Shown here: in pieces, positions 7,696 through 16,661 of the stretch | How positions within the stretch are numbered: the stretch's first letter is position 1 | How the letters are laid out: every line of letters starts with the position of its first letter | Assembly: GCA_045592625.1 (NCBI GenBank) | Contig: JAZNVC010000009.1 | Span: 1 to 33,962, forward strand | Source: SIG607 sp045592625 | Lineage (GTDB): Bacteria; Bacillota; Clostridia; Oscillospirales; Acutalibacteraceae | Length of the DNA stretch: 33,962 nt | Direction: 5' to 3' | Made by a program: the position numbers and the translations under genes | Notes under the pieces: generated by a model | Databases searched by the model: none | Seen by the model: the letters and a program-made list of their open reading frames with translations, nothing else | Told to the model about the DNA's origin: nothing

Positions 7696-9420
7696 ATGAA
7701 AACAGTAGTAAAATACATAAAACCCTACTATTTAAGAATGCTGTTTGGTCTTAGCATTAAAATAGCAGGAACGGTTGTAGAGCTTTTTATTCCCTATATA
7801 TTAACCCATATTTTAGAAAATGTTATCTATAGGTCACAGGTTAAAGAAATTATTTTTTGGGGATTAATGATGATACTTTGTGCAGCAAGTGCCTGTGTGC
7901 TCAATATTTTCGCTAACAGAATGGCTGCCCGTGTTTCAAACAATTTTATAAAAACACTCCGACATGATTTATTTGCAAAAACCTTAAGGCTGTCTGCTGC
8001 TCAAACCGATTATTTCACAATAGCCTCTCTTGAGTCACGCATTACTACCGACACATATAATATATATCATTTTGTATGTATGATGCAAAGAATGGGAGTA
8101 AGAGCACCCATAATGCTTATAGGCGGTATTATTATAACTATGATAATGGATAGATATTTATCTTTGGTTATGGTGGCTACTATGCCGCTGCTTTTTATAT
8201 GTGTTTACTTTGTTTCATCCTTAGGAATTCCGCTTTACAGAAAGGTACAAACCTCGGTTGACGCTATGATAAGAGTGGTCAGAGAGGATGTGCAGGGAAT
8301 AAGGGTTATTAAAGCACTTTCTAAAGATAAATATGAACACAAAAGATATGATAAGGTTAATCGAATTCTTGTTAAAAACGAAAAACGAGCAGGAATTATA
8401 ATGGGCAGTGTCCATCCAATAATGAATCTGTTTATGAATATGGGAATTGTTGCCGTTGTTGCTCTTAGTGCAAACAGAGTTTTAAATAATCAGTCTACCC
8501 CTGAAACAGTTATTGCTTTTATGCAATATTTTACACAGATTTCTATGTCTATGATGGTTATGTCCAGAATGTTTACTATGGCAAGTAAGTGTTCTGCCTC
8601 GGCAAACCGAGTTAGCGAGGTGCTAAACTGCCAAGATACGCTTATAGAAAGAAGCGAAGATGAATTTCCGCCTAATTATAACTCAAGCGTAATAGAATTT
8701 AAGGATGTAAACTTTTCGTACATAGGCGTAAAAAAGGATTTAACCGATATATCCTTCAAAATTGAAGACGGACAGTCTCTTGGCATAATAGGTGCTACAG
8801 GCAGCGGTAAATCAACCATTATTAAATTACTTCTTAGATTTTACGACGTGGGCAGCGGTGCTGTATATATTGACGGTAAGGATATAAGAACAATTAACCG
8901 AAATAAGCTTTATTCCTGTTTCGGAACTGTAATGCAAAATGATTTTCTTTATAATGACACTGTATATGAAAACATAAAATTCGGCAGAAACCTAACCGAT
9001 AATGAGATTAAAACTGCTGCAAAAATTGCTCAGGCAGATGATTTTATAAGGGATTTTGAAGATGGATATCAGCATATTTTATCTCAAAAGGCAACCAATA
9101 TTTCTGGCGGACAAAAACAAAGGATACTCATAGCCCGTGCCATTGCCGCCAAACCGAGATTTCTTATACTGGATGACAGTTCATCTGCACTGGACTACAA
9201 GACTGAGTCTCAGCTCAGAAAAGCCCTGAGTGATAATTTTAAGGATACAATACTTATTAATATTGCTCAAAGGGTAAGCACTGTTAAAAACTGTTCTCAG
9301 ATTATTGTCCTTGAGGATGGTAAAATTATAGGCAAAGGCACTCACGAGGAATTGCTTAATAGCTGTAATGAATATAAGGAAATTAACGATTCGCAAATGG
9401 GAGGTGCTATAGTTGAATAA
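7696..9420 (+). CDS. ABC exporter subunit with degenerate Walker B (half-transporter 1)
   Basis: 574 residues: an N-terminal six-helix exporter domain (about 1-300) followed by an ATPase domain. Walker A GATGSGKS is at about 366-373 and a canonical signature ISGGQ at 469-473. Two catalytic positions are changed: Walker B ends LILDD, so the usual glutamate is Asp (about 494), and the switch histidine is Gln (IAQRVST, about 525). This is the pattern of the non-catalytic partner in heterodimeric exporters such as BmrC/BmrD and TM287/288. Its intact signature should complete the active ATP site of the downstream partner. It overlaps that partner by 8 nt. Likely role: drug, peptide or lipid export at the cytoplasmic membrane; substrate unknown. 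Confidence 0.92.
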   Translation: MKTVVKYIKPYYLRMLFGLSIKIAGTVVELFIPYILTHILENVIYRSQVKEIIFWGLMMILCAASACVLNIFANRMAARVSNNFIKTLRHDLFAKTLRLSAAQTDYFTIASLESRITTDTYNIYHFVCMMQRMGVRAPIMLIGGIIITMIMDRYLSLVMVATMPLLFICVYFVSSLGIPLYRKVQTSVDAMIRVVREDVQGIRVIKALSKDKYEHKRYDKVNRILVKNEKRAGIIMGSVHPIMNLFMNMGIVAVVALSANRVLNNQSTPETVIAFMQYFTQISMSMMVMSRMFTMASKCSASANRVSEVLNCQDTLIERSEDEFPPNYNSSVIEFKDVNFSYIGVKKDLTDISFKIEDGQSLGIIGATGSGKSTIIKLLLRFYDVGSGAVYIDGKDIRTINRNKLYSCFGTVMQNDFLYNDTVYENIKFGRNLTDNEIKTAAKIAQADDFIRDFEDGYQHILSQKATNISGGQKQRILIARAIAAKPRFLILDDSSSALDYKTESQLRKALSDNFKDTILINIAQRVSTVKNCSQIIVLEDGKIIGKGTHEELLNSCNEYKEINDSQMGGAIVE

Positions 9421-11197
9421 ACCTAAGGAAAAATTCAAAATAGCAACCCTATGGCGACTGCTGTTGTACATTTTTAAATCCTGGCCATTATTTATACTGG
9501 CTGTGGTTATGACCTTGCTTTCTAATCAACTTGCTCTTTTAGGCCCTAAATATTCGGGTGAAGCCATTGATGCAATAGCCAATAAAAGCGGTATTGATTT
9601 TAATGTAGTCAGAGAAAACGTTGTTAAAATGATAATTTGCTATGCATTATCATCAATTCTTTCTTATGTTTTGGCGGTAATTATGATTAACATAAGCCAA
9701 AAGGTAGTTTACAGAATGAGAAAACAATTATTCGAAAAACTTACCACATTGCCTGTAGGCTTTTTTGACACAACTGCTACAGGCGATATTATAAGCAGAA
9801 TTTCATATGATATTGATACGGTTAATGCATCTCTTTCTCACGATTTGGTTCAGGTTATGACAAGTATTTATACTGTAGTAGGCTCTCTCATTTTTATGTG
9901 GAAAATTTCAAAGCCTATGATTATTATATTTGTTATTACCGTGCCCATATCAATTCTCTTTACCCGTTACCGTTCTAAGAAGGTAAGACCTATGTTCAGT
10001 CTTCGTTCTAAAAAACTGGGTGAACTTAACGGATATGCCGAAGAAATGCTGTCCGGTTGCCGTACAATTCAGGCTTATCATAAGGAAAACGAAATTGAAA
10101 ACAGATTTGAGAAACGCAACAGCGACGCTACAAATGCATACTTTAATGCAGAATATTATGCCTCTGCTATGGGTCCGTCGATAAATTTTATAAATAATCT
10201 TTCAATTTCTCTTGTTATGATACTTGGCGGTATACTGTTTATGTACTCTCAGTCAGGCGTAATAAAAAGCGGAAGTCTCTTTTTCATTACCCTTGGCGGT
10301 GTGGCACAGTTTGTTCAGTACTCCCGAAAATTTGCAGGGCCTATTAACGAGTTTGCAAATATCCTACACGAATTTCAGTCTGCTTTTTCGGCAGCAGAAA
10401 GAATATTTAAAATTATTGATGAAGAACCCGAAAAGGTGGATACCGAAGATGCAAAAGATTTAAAGAATGTTTCGGGTAATGTAAAGTTTGATAAGGTATT
10501 TTTTGGTTATGACCCCGATAAAATCATTCTTAAGGACCTGACAATTAATGCCGAAAAGGGCAAGACAATAGCTATTGTGGGGCCTACGGGTGCAGGAAAA
10601 ACCACAATTATAAATCTTTTGATGCGTTTTTATGACGTAAATTCGGGTACAATTTCCCTTGACCGATTAAAGATAGAAAATATTAAACGTGAAGACCTTA
10701 GAAAAGCATATACAATGGTTTTACAGGATACCTGGATATTTAGCTCAACCGTAGCCGAAAACATAGCCTACGGCAAAGAAGGGGCAACAATGGAGGAGGT
10801 TATAGAAGTTGCAAAGGCTGCTAAAATTCATAACTATATCGAACATTTACCAAACGGATACCAAACCGTTTTAAATGACGACGGTGTGAATATTTCAAAA
10901 GGTCAAAAACAGCTAATTACCATTGCAAGAGCTATGCTCTCAAATGCGCCTATGCTTATACTGGACGAAGCAACGTCCAATGTTGACTCACGAACCGAAA
11001 TTCAAATACAGGAAGCTCTGAGTAAATTAATGGAGTCAAGAACCTGTTTTGTCATAGCTCACAGATTATCCACAATAAAAAATGCCGACCTGATAATCGT
11101 TTTACAGGACGGAAGGATAACAGAGCTTGGAAATCACAATGAATTACTTAAAAAAGGCGGTTTTTACAGCAGACTTTATAATTCACAATTCGACTAA
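9413..11197 (+). CDS. ABC exporter subunit with catalytic ATPase site (half-transporter 2)
   Basis: 594 residues. It starts at TTG 9413 inside the last codons of the upstream gene (TTGAATAA overlap), with GGGAGGTG as the ribosome binding site. A six-helix membrane domain comes first. The ATPase domain has Walker A GPTGAGKT (about 390-397), Walker B LILDEA with intact catalytic Glu (about 519) and switch His (about 550). Its signature is degenerate, ISKGQ (494-498) in place of LSGGQ. This is complementary to the defects of the partner: the heterodimer would have one hydrolytic site and one degenerate site. The pair is therefore almost certainly an obligate heterodimer, co-translated through the stop/start overlap. 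No regulator gene is adjacent. Confidence 0.93.
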   Translation: MNKPKEKFKIATLWRLLLYIFKSWPLFILAVVMTLLSNQLALLGPKYSGEAIDAIANKSGIDFNVVRENVVKMIICYALSSILSYVLAVIMINISQKVVYRMRKQLFEKLTTLPVGFFDTTATGDIISRISYDIDTVNASLSHDLVQVMTSIYTVVGSLIFMWKISKPMIIIFVITVPISILFTRYRSKKVRPMFSLRSKKLGELNGYAEEMLSGCRTIQAYHKENEIENRFEKRNSDATNAYFNAEYYASAMGPSINFINNLSISLVMILGGILFMYSQSGVIKSGSLFFITLGGVAQFVQYSRKFAGPINEFANILHEFQSAFSAAERIFKIIDEEPEKVDTEDAKDLKNVSGNVKFDKVFFGYDPDKIILKDLTINAEKGKTIAIVGPTGAGKTTIINLLMRFYDVNSGTISLDRLKIENIKREDLRKAYTMVLQDTWIFSSTVAENIAYGKEGATMEEVIEVAKAAKIHNYIEHLPNGYQTVLNDDGVNISKGQKQLITIARAMLSNAPMLILDEATSNVDSRTEIQIQEALSKLMESRTCFVIAHRLSTIKNADLIIVLQDGRITELGNHNELLKKGGFYSRLYNSQFD

Positions 11198-11198
11198 C

Positions 11199-11232
11199 AA
11201 AAAACAGCACACTAACTTGTGTGCTGTTTTTT
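11199..11232. terminator. Symmetric bidirectional terminator between convergent genes
   Basis: AAAAAACAGCACAC (11199-11212) and GTGTGCTGTTTTTT (11219-11232) are perfect inverted repeats around a 6-nt loop. Both strands end in a T run, so it serves the ABC exporter on the plus strand and the DUF1846 gene on the minus strand. Confidence 0.9.
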
Positions 11233-11234
11233 GA

Positions 11235-12719
11235 TTACGCATGATAAAGTTTTTTAGTCTGATATTTCGGCTCACAGGTTAAATTTATACCGAGTTTTCT
11301 AAATATTTGTTCGTCAACACGAGAAAGAATAACTGTGGAATGTGCCTCTAAGCCACGAAGATTTTTAACCTGATTCATAGCAAGTTTTGCGTTTTCATCG
11401 GTTGCGGCACAAATAGAAAGTGCTACAAGTACTTCATCGGTATGAAGTCTTGGATTATGATTGCCCAGAGCAGTAGTTTTCATTACCTGAATAGGCTCAA
11501 TTATGGTGGGAGAAAGAAGTTTAACCTCGTCAGGAATGCCTGCAAGCTCCTTTAAAACATTAAGCAACATTGAAGAAGATGCACCAAGCAGGGAAGACGT
11601 TTTTCCTGTAATAATACGTCCGTCTTCAAGTTCTATGGCAGTTGCGGGTAAACCTGTAATTTCCGCTTTATTATTTGCGGCCTTTACAACAGGACGATTA
11701 TTAACCGATATACCAAGCTGATTCATCAACAGTTCGATTTTAGTTACCTCGCTATGTTCGCCCATACCTTGTCTTTCGGCACATAAAACATTGTAGTATC
11801 TTCTGATTATTTCCTGATTAGCTGCATTTCTGCAAACGATATCATCGCTTATTGCACAGCCAGCCATATTAACACCCATATCGGTAGGACTCTTATAAAC
11901 AGAGGTTCCCATAATTTTTTCCATCATTGCATTAAGTACGGGGAAAATCTCGATATCACGGTTATAATTAATGGCAGTTTCGCCATAGGCTTCAAGATGG
12001 AATGGGTCAATCATATTAACGTCATTCAGGTCAGCAGTAGCCGATTCGTAAGCAACGTTAACAGGATGCTTTAAAGGAATGTTCCAAATGGGGAAGGTTT
12101 CAAATTTTGCATAACCCGCTTTAATTCCTCGTTTATACTCGTGATAAAGCTGAGAAAGGCAGGTTGCCATCTTACCGCTGCAGGGACCCGGTCCCGTAAC
12201 AACCACCAGCTTACGCTCTGTTTCAATATAGTCGTTTTTCCCAAAACCGTCATCGCTGACAATAAGCGGTATATTGGAGGGATACTCAGGAATCGGATAG
12301 TGTCTATACACCTTGATTCCTAAATTTTTAAGACGTTTTTCAAAAGCCAGAGCCAAGGGTTGTCCTGTAAAAAAGGTTATAACAACACTACCGACAAAAA
12401 GACCTATATCACGAAAAGCATCAATAAGACGCAATGTATCAAGGTCGTAAGTAATACCAAGGTCGCCACGACGTTTATTTTTTTCTATAGCGTCGGCATT
12501 TATGGAAATAACGATTTCAGCATCATCTTTTAAATTAAGCAGCATTTTGACCTTAGAATCAGGCTCAAATCCCGGTAAAACACGGGAAGCGTGAAAGTCG
12601 TCAAATAGCTTACCACCGAATTCCATATATAACTTATCACCGAACATTTCAATACGGTTGCGAATGTTCTGTGACTGCAGTCTTATATATTCGGCATTGT
12701 CAAACCCCTTTTTAGCCAT
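11235..12719 (-). CDS. DUF1846 / UPF0371 family protein
   Basis: 494 residues and collinear over its full length with the UPF0371 (DUF1846) family of Firmicutes. Recognisable blocks include GDKLYMEFGGKLFDDFHASR near the N terminus, GFEPDSK, RGDLGITYD, a GPGPCSGK loop (about residue 185), KFETFPIWN, MIDPFHLEAYGE, SPTDMGVNMAG and a C-terminal LGINLTCEPKYQ. The glycine-rich GPGPCSGK segment suggests nucleotide or phosphate binding, but the family has no established reaction that I can name with certainty. I chose the ATG at 12719 because AGGTGA stands 4-5 nt before it; the alternative ATG at 12737 has no ribosome binding site and would lie only about 11 nt after the predicted transcription start. 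Confidence 0.88.
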   Translation of the reverse strand: MAKKGFDNAEYIRLQSQNIRNRIEMFGDKLYMEFGGKLFDDFHASRVLPGFEPDSKVKMLLNLKDDAEIVISINADAIEKNKRRGDLGITYDLDTLRLIDAFRDIGLFVGSVVITFFTGQPLALAFEKRLKNLGIKVYRHYPIPEYPSNIPLIVSDDGFGKNDYIETERKLVVVTGPGPCSGKMATCLSQLYHEYKRGIKAGYAKFETFPIWNIPLKHPVNVAYESATADLNDVNMIDPFHLEAYGETAINYNRDIEIFPVLNAMMEKIMGTSVYKSPTDMGVNMAGCAISDDIVCRNAANQEIIRRYYNVLCAERQGMGEHSEVTKIELLMNQLGISVNNRPVVKAANNKAEITGLPATAIELEDGRIITGKTSSLLGASSSMLLNVLKELAGIPDEVKLLSPTIIEPIQVMKTTALGNHNPRLHTDEVLVALSICAATDENAKLAMNQVKNLRGLEAHSTVILSRVDEQIFRKLGINLTCEPKYQTKKLYHA

Positions 12720-12754
12720 TTTTTCACCTATTTTCATTGAATTTCAACTTATTT

Positions 12755-12783
12755 ATTATATCAAAACCGTTGTTATCTTTCAA
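12755..12783 (-). promoter_or_regulatory. Promoter of the DUF1846 gene
   Basis: On the minus strand TTGAAA (plus 12778-12783), a 17-bp spacer, and TATAAT (plus 12755-12760) with an extended TGA just before it. The gene can thus be transcribed independently of tmcAL upstream, although no terminator separates the two. Confidence 0.75.
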
Positions 12784-12800
12784 GTGTTTTGAAAAATAAA

Positions 12801-13973
12801 TTATATTTTAATCAGCTTTTGTGAATATTCGGAGTATGAGGGGAGCATGGGACTAAAAGACATAGAATAAAGGTTGGAGGTATATTCCTCAAGTTCAAAG
12901 GTTTTTTTAGCAAACCCCTCAAGATTTAAAGCATCTTTCGCACTTATTATTAAAGGCAATTTTGATTTTTCAGCAATTTCTTTTATAAGTTCTTCACCTT
13001 TAGCGGTACAGCCTAAAATATGAATGTAGGGAGGCTCTTTCTTTAAAAATTCATTGGTAATGCCAAAAGCTGCACACATTAAAATTCTTCTTACCCTTGC
13101 TAAAGTATAACGCTTTGATTTTATGCTTTCGGCAAGAGAGGAAAGATTTTCGGCGGATTTTGCCAAATCAAATATCCTGTTTTCAAGACCTTCGCTGACG
13201 TCGGGTATTTTAGATAATTGTTCTTTGGACATACTTCTGATTTTAAACAGCAGGGCATTACTCAGTCTCTCGGTATCCGAAAAATTTCCCGAAACCAAAT
13301 CATTAAATATATTGGTCGGAACATATTTTTCGATTTGTTTAAAATCACCTGATTTAATAAGTTCTCTGAGTGCGGTTCCACTCATAAATTCATTATTGCC
13401 TTCGTATGAATTATGTTCAACACCTACTCTGTTCACAGAGAAATAAGCAGGGGAGAAACCAAGTTTTTTTGCCGCTAAAATATACTCAACAGCAAGGGTG
13501 TTGTTAGGTTTTGACAGGATATTACTTAATTGGTCGGAATAGGCCTCGACAGCACGTTGACGGGCTGCGGCGTAGGAAACGCCTTCTTTCATAATCTCTT
13601 TGACCTTACGGTCAAATCCGTCTTGTGAAATAATTTCGGCTGTTTTAATCAGTAAGTCGATATCACCGCATTCACTGCCGAAAACAACTCTGTCAACAAT
13701 TTTTGTGTTTTTAAGCAGGGAAATGCCGCCCAATGCAAAATTCTCGGCAGTAGACATAGACCAGCCCACAGGCAGACCTATAACCAAATCAGCACCGTTT
13801 TTTAAGGCAAATTCTGTACGTTTTCTTTTATCATATATTGCTGTGTCACCACGTTGGACAAAATTGCCGCTCATTACACATATTAAAGCTTCACTTTCCT
13901 CTTTTGCTTTTTGCAAAAGATAGGCGTGACCGTTATGAAAAGGATTAAATTCGGCTATAACAGAACTAATCAT
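12801..13973 (-). CDS. tmcAL: tRNA(Met) cytidine acetate ligase
   Basis: 390 residues, a nucleotidyltransferase-fold protein of the YlbM/TmcAL family. The N terminus has EFNPFHNGHAYLL with the HxGH motif (about 13-16) and SGNFVQRGD (about 35-43), both typical of this family. The enzyme activates acetate with ATP to acetyl-AMP and transfers the acetyl group to N4 of the wobble cytidine of elongator tRNA-Met (ac4C34). The C-terminal half is the tRNA-binding region. An AAGGCGG element lies about 9 nt before the ATG. It is divergent from ackA, which interconverts acetate and acetyl phosphate, so the two neighbours use the same substrate. Assignment is by family resemblance. Confidence 0.92.
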   Translation of the reverse strand: MISSVIAEFNPFHNGHAYLLQKAKEESEALICVMSGNFVQRGDTAIYDKRKRTEFALKNGADLVIGLPVGWSMSTAENFALGGISLLKNTKIVDRVVFGSECGDIDLLIKTAEIISQDGFDRKVKEIMKEGVSYAAARQRAVEAYSDQLSNILSKPNNTLAVEYILAAKKLGFSPAYFSVNRVGVEHNSYEGNNEFMSGTALRELIKSGDFKQIEKYVPTNIFNDLVSGNFSDTERLSNALLFKIRSMSKEQLSKIPDVSEGLENRIFDLAKSAENLSSLAESIKSKRYTLARVRRILMCAAFGITNEFLKKEPPYIHILGCTAKGEELIKEIAEKSKLPLIISAKDALNLEGFAKKTFELEEYTSNLYSMSFSPMLPSYSEYSQKLIKI

Positions 13974-14003
13974 AATATAAAACCGCCTTTTTTAAAAAAT
14001 CAC

Positions 14004-14032
14004 TTGAAAAAGAGAATAAAATCTATTATTAT
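14004..14032 (+). promoter_or_regulatory. Predicted ackA promoter
   Basis: TTGAAA (14004-14009), 17-bp spacer, TATTAT (14027-14032). A perfect TATAAT also occurs at 14032-14037 but at 22-bp spacing. The 5' leader to ackA would be about 95 nt. Confidence 0.6.
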
Positions 14033-14051
14033 ATAATAGTTAAATTTTATT

Positions 14052-14096
14052 GTTGATTTACGGATTATTTTATCACATTTTTTCCCGTTAATCAAC
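14052..14096. promoter_or_regulatory. Imperfect dyad in the ackA leader, over the tmcAL promoter
   Basis: GTTGATTTACGG (14052-14063) and CCGTTAATCAAC (14085-14096) pair as 11 of 12 bp with one T-T mismatch and a 21-nt loop. There is no T run after it, so it is not a terminator. It encloses the predicted minus-strand tmcAL promoter: TTGATT at plus 14090-14095 and TAAAAT at plus 14067-14072, 17-bp spacer, extended TGA. It could be an operator or an RNA hairpin in the ackA leader. Confidence 0.5.
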
Positions 14097-14132
14097 TCAA
14101 AAAACGCATTTAGCGGATAGGAGTTTTTTAAA

Positions 14133-15326
14133 ATGAAAATTTTCGTAGTTAATGCAGGTAGTTCCTCTCTTAAATATCAGTTAATTGATATGGAAACCGA
14201 GAGTGTTCTTGCAAAGGGTTTGTGTGAGCGTATAGGTGTTACAGGAGCCATCACTCATAAGGCTGCTGACGGCAGAGTTTATCAGGCTGAAACCGATATG
14301 CCTACCCATACCGAAGCATTTGAAGCAGTAGTTTACGCTATGACCAAGAGCGAAGCAAAGGTTATTGATTCTTTTGATGAAATTTCTGCTATCGGTCACA
14401 GAATAGTACAGGGCGGCAGCATTTTCTCTAAATCCTGTCTTATTAATCCTACCGTTCTCGACCAGATTGATGAGCTGGGTGCACTTGCTCCCCTACATAA
14501 TCCTGCTCACGTTCTTGCTATTAAGGCTTGTATTAAAACCTTTGGTGAAAAAATTCCTCAGGCTGCTGTTTTTGATACCTCTTTCCATCAGACAATGGAA
14601 CCTAAGGTTTATATGTTTGCACTTCCTTATGAGTATTACGAGAAATACGGTGTTAGAAAATACGGTGCTCACGGCACTTCCCATCACTTTGTAAGTGACA
14701 GAGTTGCAATTCTTGAAGGCAAGGATAAGAAGGACCTTAAAATAATTGTTTGCCACATTGGTAACGGTGCATCTATCACTGCCGTTAAGGACGGTGTATG
14801 CTGTGATACCTCTATGGGCTTCACTCCCCTTGACGGATTTATGATGGGAACCCGTACAGGTACACTTGACCCTTCCGCTTTAACCTTTATTGCTGAAAAA
14901 GAAAATCTTACCGCTGCTCAGATTAATGATATCTGTAATAAAAAATCAGGTATGCTGGGCGTTTCGGGTGTATCCAACGATAACCGTGACGTTTGTCTGG
15001 CTGCAGATGAAGGAAACGAAAGGGCAAAACTTGCCGTTGATATGCAAAGATATCAGATTCTTAAATTTGTTGGTTCCTATGTTGCTGCTATGAACGGTGT
15101 TGATGCTATTGCTTTCACAGCAGGTATCGGTGAAAACGACCCTGACCTTCGTCAGTATGTTTGTGAAAACCTTGGATATTTAGGCGTTAAAATTGATGAT
15201 GAAAAGAACCATATTCGCGGTCAGGAAATTAAAATTTCAACCGACGACAGTAAGGTTGACATATTTGTAATTCCCACTAACGAGGAACTTGCAATCGCAC
15301 GTGATACATTAGCTCTCATTTCTTAA
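14133..15326 (+). CDS. ackA: Acetate kinase
   Basis: 397 residues, the normal length. It converts acetyl phosphate and ADP to acetate and ATP, the substrate-level phosphorylation step of acetate fermentation. All ASKHA-family blocks are present in order: VNAGSSSLKYQL at the N terminus, GHRIVQGG, DTSFHQTM, GAHGTSHHFV, HIGNGASITAV, MGFTPLDGFMMGTRTG and FTAGIGEND. A GGATAGGAG element precedes the ATG. The usual partner pta (phosphotransacetylase) is not in the window. A galactokinase-family gene follows after 16 nt, with no terminator between, so the two are probably co-transcribed. tmcAL diverges from it. Confidence 0.97.
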   Translation: MKIFVVNAGSSSLKYQLIDMETESVLAKGLCERIGVTGAITHKAADGRVYQAETDMPTHTEAFEAVVYAMTKSEAKVIDSFDEISAIGHRIVQGGSIFSKSCLINPTVLDQIDELGALAPLHNPAHVLAIKACIKTFGEKIPQAAVFDTSFHQTMEPKVYMFALPYEYYEKYGVRKYGAHGTSHHFVSDRVAILEGKDKKDLKIIVCHIGNGASITAVKDGVCCDTSMGFTPLDGFMMGTRTGTLDPSALTFIAEKENLTAAQINDICNKKSGMLGVSGVSNDNRDVCLAADEGNERAKLAVDMQRYQILKFVGSYVAAMNGVDAIAFTAGIGENDPDLRQYVCENLGYLGVKIDDEKNHIRGQEIKISTDDSKVDIFVIPTNEELAIARDTLALIS

Positions 15327-15342
15327 CCAAAAGGTTTAAAAT

Positions 15343-16626
15343 ATGAAAATCGCAGACGTTAAACTGGCAATTTCACAGGGAAAGTACGATAAAATCTTCA
15401 CTTTACTTTACAAAAACAATGTTAAAAATGCCCGAAATCGTTATATAGACGCTTGTGATAGCTTTTTAGGTTATTTCGGAGAAAGGGATAATATCCGTAT
15501 TTTTTCAGCTCCCGGCAGAACAGAAGTGGGCGGTAATCACACTGACCATCAGCACGGCAGAGTTTTGGCAGGTAGCATAAATCTTGATGTAATTGCTATA
15601 GTAAGCGAAAACAACGACAATATTATACGTATTAAGTCAAAGGGTTATAAGGTTGACCCGGTTGACCTAAACGACCTTGACCCTAAGGAAAGCGAATATG
15701 GTAAAACAAGTGCTTTGATAAGAGGTTGTGCTTGTGCCTTTAAAAATGAAGGTTATAAAATCGGCGGCTTTGATGCCTTTACAACCTCTGATGTTTTAGG
15801 CGGTTCAGGACTTTCTTCATCTGCCGCATACGAAGTACTTATTTGCAATATCTTAAGCGGTTTATTTAACCGTTCGGTTGTAAATAGTGTTGATATTGCT
15901 AAGTTTTCTCAACGTGCTGAACGTGAATTTTTCGGTAAGCCTTGCGGTCTTCTTGACCAGATGGCAAGTTCTCAGGGAGGATTTACTGCAATAGATTTTA
16001 AAAACCCCGATACTCCCATAGTAGAAAAAATTGATTTTGATATTGCATCTCACGGTTATACACTCTGTGTAATTGATACCCACGGCGACCACGCCAACCT
16101 TACAAACGATTATGCAGATATTACCCTTGAATGTAAAGAAATCAGCCGTTACTTTAATAAAGAGTTTTTAAGAGATGTTGACGTAAACGAGTTTTATTCA
16201 TCTATTGCCGACTTAAGAAAAAAATTCAGTGACAGAGCCGTACTGCGATCCATTCATTTCTTTGGCGAAGACAACCGAGCCGAAGAACAAAAGAAAGCCT
16301 TAAAGCAGGATAATTTTGAGCACTTTCTTGACCTTGTTAATGAATCGGGAGATTCTTCCTATAAGTATCTTCAGAATGTATATTCTACCTCTAACGTCAA
16401 GGCTCAGGGACTCGGTCTTGCACTTGCAATTACCGAACGCTTTTTAAAGGGTGACGGTGCCTCCAGAGTACACGGAGGCGGCTTTGCAGGAACTATTCAG
16501 TGCTACATTCCCACCAACAGAGTTCACGAATTCAGTAAAACCATTGATGCTGTTTTCGGGCAGGGGAGCTGCTCTATTCTCACTATTCGTCCCATAGGCG
16601 GTTGTGAAATTACAGCCGATAATTAA
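15343..16626 (+). CDS. Galactokinase-family (GHMP) sugar kinase
   Basis: 427 residues of the GHMP kinase superfamily. The galactokinase signature region reads PGRTEVGGNHTDHQHG (about 57-72), against PGRVNLIGEHTDY in classical GalK. The ATP-binding motif GGSGLSSSAA is at about 153-162, the catalytic aspartate lies in GLLDQMASSQ (Asp about 205), and the C-terminal motif is GGGFAGTIQ. In E. coli GalK, the Glu of GEHTDY helps bind galactose; here it is Asn. The family member is commonly labelled galactokinase in Clostridia, but this change makes the sugar specificity uncertain. No galT, galE or galactosidase gene is adjacent. It follows ackA closely and ends at a terminator shared with potD. Confidence 0.82.
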   Translation: MKIADVKLAISQGKYDKIFTLLYKNNVKNARNRYIDACDSFLGYFGERDNIRIFSAPGRTEVGGNHTDHQHGRVLAGSINLDVIAIVSENNDNIIRIKSKGYKVDPVDLNDLDPKESEYGKTSALIRGCACAFKNEGYKIGGFDAFTTSDVLGGSGLSSSAAYEVLICNILSGLFNRSVVNSVDIAKFSQRAEREFFGKPCGLLDQMASSQGGFTAIDFKNPDTPIVEKIDFDIASHGYTLCVIDTHGDHANLTNDYADITLECKEISRYFNKEFLRDVDVNEFYSSIADLRKKFSDRAVLRSIHFFGEDNRAEEQKKALKQDNFEHFLDLVNESGDSSYKYLQNVYSTSNVKAQGLGLALAITERFLKGDGASRVHGGGFAGTIQCYIPTNRVHEFSKTIDAVFGQGSCSILTIRPIGGCEITADN

Positions 16627-16633
16627 GCTATAT

Positions 16634-16661
16634 AAAAAAAGCCTCTTTCGAGGCTTTTTTT
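16634..16661. terminator. Symmetric bidirectional terminator, kinase/potD
   Basis: AAAAAAAGCCTC (16634-16645), loop TTTC, GAGGCTTTTTTT (16650-16661). It works on both strands and overlaps the last bases of the potD stop codon. Confidence 0.9.
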
